From Gemmatimonadota bacterium (lineage in GTDB: Bacteria > JAAXHH01), in the NCBI GenBank assembly GCA_026706345.1, contig JAPOYX010000216.1:19267-83266 (forward strand): a DNA stretch of 64,000 nucleotides, in the 5' to 3' direction. Positions within the stretch are counted from its first letter, which is position 1. Each line of letters opens with the position of its first letter. Below the pieces are notes generated by a model that saw only the letters and a list, made by a program, of their open reading frames with translations, did no database searches and was not told where the DNA came from. Positions 62,613 to 64,000 of this stretch are shown here, piece by piece. The position numbers were made by a program, and so were the translations under genes.

Positions 62613-64000
62613 TTACTCCCGTGTTTTTCCTGTTTCCGGTCCCGCATGGTCAAAACCGCCTCCCAGCGCCAGGTAGAGGTCTACCCGGGCGTCCAGCCGC
62701 TGTCTCCGAACGGCCAGGTACTGTCCTTCGGATTCGAAGGCGCGCCGCTGGGCGTCCAGCATGGTGATCACGTCGCTCAGCCCACTGTGATACCGCGACT
62801 CCGCGAGTTCGCGGGCGGCCGCGGCCTGTGTCGAAGCTTCCAGCAGCGCCGCTTCCCGCTGTTTGAGGAGCGTGTCCGCCACCAGGGCGGTTTCCACCTC
62901 GCCGTAAGCGCGGAGGGCCTGGCCCGCGAAATTCGCCAGGACCTGGTCGCGGTTGGCTTCCGCCAGGTCGACGCCCGCGCGGAGCCGCCCGCCCTGGAAC
63001 AGGGGCTGCAGCAGGCTGGATGCAAGACTCCAGACGATGAAGTCACCGTCGAGCAGGTCGGTCAGTGCGGCCGAGGAGGTCCCGCCCGAGCCGGTCAGGC
63101 GAATGGCCGGATACCGTGCCTTTTTTGCCACTCCGATTCGTGCGCCGGCCGCCGCGAGCCGCCGTTCGGCGAGCATCAGGTCGGGACGCCGCGCGATGAG
63201 ATCGGCGGGAAGTCCCGCGGGTACGGCGGCCGGTACCGCCGGAAGGTCCGCGGCTATCGTCAGCTCGGCCGACGGATACCTGCCCAGGAGGATCTCTAGC
63301 TGCCTGACGACGCTGTCGTACGCCTGCATCCTCTGCAGCACGACCGCCTCCGCCGCGGCCACGTTGGAGAGCGACAGGCGCAGGTCCAGGGCGGGCCTGA
63401 GACCGCGCGCGTACCGGTTTTCGATGCGTTCGTTCACCACCTTGAAATTGTCCCGGGTCGCCCGGGCCAGTTCGAGCTGGCGCCGTGCCTCGATGGCGGA
63501 GAACCACGCCTTGGCGGTCTGCCCCGCGACGGATGATCGGACCCCGTGCAGATCGGCCTGTGAGCCCTGCAGGTCCGCCAGCGCGGCCGCCTTGTCATCG
63601 CTGAGCCGGCCCCAGAGATCGATTTCCCAGTTGATGTTGGTCGATACGCCGTAATTCGTCGACGTGGTGTTCAACACTCCGCCACTACTGCCCGGAATGG
63701 GAAATCCGATGAAGTTCCGGCGCTGCCGCGACCGGTTGAAGTCCAGGCTGACCTGCGGAAAAAGAGGCGCGCCGACGATGCGCGCCTGGGCCCGCGCGGC
63801 CCGCATGCGGCCGGTGGCGGTCTCGAGTTCGAAGTTGCGGGAGAGGGCTTCGTCGATGAGCGCATTCAACCCGGCGTCGCTGAAATCCGTCCACCACCGC
63901 GCCCCGATCCGGCCTTTGTCCGACGGGGCGGCGGTCCATTCGGGAGGAGCAGGAGTCTGGAGGGAAGGGAACTGCGGCTTCGGCACCGAGGCGCAACCAC
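62613..64000 (-). CDS. Outer-membrane efflux lipoprotein (NodT/OprM type), 5' end missing
   Basis: The frame is open through the window edge, so the gene starts beyond 64000. The visible N-terminus is GCASVPKPQFPSLQTPAPPE, where Cys is the likely lipidation site. A downstream GTG at 63986 is therefore not the real start. The core has WWTDFSDAGLNALIDEALSR, FELETATGRMRAARAQARIV and INWEIDLWGRLSDDKAAALA, typical TolC-family coiled-coil repeats, with a second repeat containing LIARRPDLMLAERRLAAAGA. It forms the trimeric exit duct of the RND system. Confidence 0.92.
   Translation of the reverse strand, partial: GCASVPKPQFPSLQTPAPPEWTAAPSDKGRIGARWWTDFSDAGLNALIDEALSRNFELETATGRMRAARAQARIVGAPLFPQVSLDFNRSRQRRNFIGFPIPGSSGGVLNTTSTNYGVSTNINWEIDLWGRLSDDKAAALADLQGSQADLHGVRSSVAGQTAKAWFSAIEARRQLELARATRDNFKVVNERIENRYARGLRPALDLRLSLSNVAAAEAVVLQRMQAYDSVVRQLEILLGRYPSAELTIAADLPAVPAAVPAGLPADLIARRPDLMLAERRLAAAGARIGVAKKARYPAIRLTGSGGTSSAALTDLLDGDFIVWSLASSLLQPLFQGGRLRAGVDLAEANRDQVLANFAGQALRAYGEVETALVADTLLKQREAALLEASTQAAAARELAESRYHSGLSDVITMLDAQRRAFESEGQYLAVRRQRLDARVDLYLALGGGFDHAGPETGKTRE

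Noticed and set aside
61629-63299. 556-codon plus-strand frame opposite the adaptor and channel
   Set aside because: Spans two genes antisense and has no recognisable domain.
63684-63986. GTG at 63986 as the true start of the outer-membrane channel
   Set aside because: The same frame continues to the window edge and encodes a Gly-Cys-Ala-Ser lipidation-type motif upstream of it.

Overview
The window is a 64 kb, GC-rich bacterial chromosome segment with dense, mostly housekeeping genes. There is no rRNA, CRISPR array, prophage or recognisable insertion sequence. An RND efflux system with a lipidated outer-membrane channel, an N-terminally exported MsrA, BatA-E-like proteins and a Gld-type ABC system point to a didermic (Gram-negative) organism. 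Gene content such as IlvD/Edd, PhyH, Gfo/Idh and TIM-barrel sugar genes, plus a DUF2953-GerW pair, resembles uncultured FCB-like or deep-branching lineages (Latescibacterota, Gemmatimonadota, Poribacteria-like). That placement is inference from gene content, not a phylogeny.

Layout. 1-174: start of a ROK-family gene, cut by the window edge. 490-3435: a CopD-like membrane protein, heme o synthase, a DUF420 protein, an ECF S component and moaC, all on +. 3443-3658: an orphan AbrB-type gene on -. 3812-9474: an arginine regulon argR-argC-argB-argD-argH-(GNAT)argA with ARG-box-like sites ahead of argR and no argJ. 9522-10721: a large nucleotidyltransferase. 10725-12960: an AT-richer accessory island with a DUF6932-like nucleotidyltransferase/XRE pair, a probably frameshifted unknown gene and a solitary vsr. 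12987-15659: a lipoprotein, a Gfo/Idh/MocA oxidoreductase and an LDH2-family dehydrogenase on -. 15700-17160: a second AT-rich patch with a frameshifted DUF6338 gene, a frameshifted proline-rich small gene, a strong terminator and the groESL control region. 17166-19171: groES-groEL. 19261: FmdB-like zinc ribbon with a collagen-like tail.

19726-37289 is one long + strand block. It joins MoxR and DUF58, a Gld-like ABC exporter with GldG and DUF4340 proteins, and Bat-type proteins (BatD-like, BatA, BatB, BatC, BatD, BatE). An aspartate kinase, homoserine dehydrogenase and aspartate-semialdehyde dehydrogenase trio sits inside the bat genes. 37357-40379: class V aminotransferase, sulfotransferase, surE. 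40534-43267: PspC and DUF6249-like membrane proteins, then an ECF sigma/anti-sigma pair. 43463-49250: lepA, lepB, hemW, ddl, tRNA-Gly(CCC) and a TPR protein. 49319-52567: TIM-barrel isomerase, PhyH oxygenase and IlvD/Edd dehydratase, probably for sugar acids. 52600-57966: DUF2953, GerW, msrA and a PHP-UvrD fusion helicase. 58123-64000: RND permease, adaptor and outer-membrane channel, the last cut by the window edge.

The most unusual items are the NTase/XRE pair in the first island, two frameshifted neighbours (DUF6338 and a Pro-rich peptide) with homopolymer shift sites, in-repeat stop codons in the FmdB collagen-like tail, the mixed gld/bat block split by amino-acid biosynthesis genes, and the TTG-started PHP-UvrD fusion. 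All coordinates and motifs were read by eye; family names are from recognition, not from searches.
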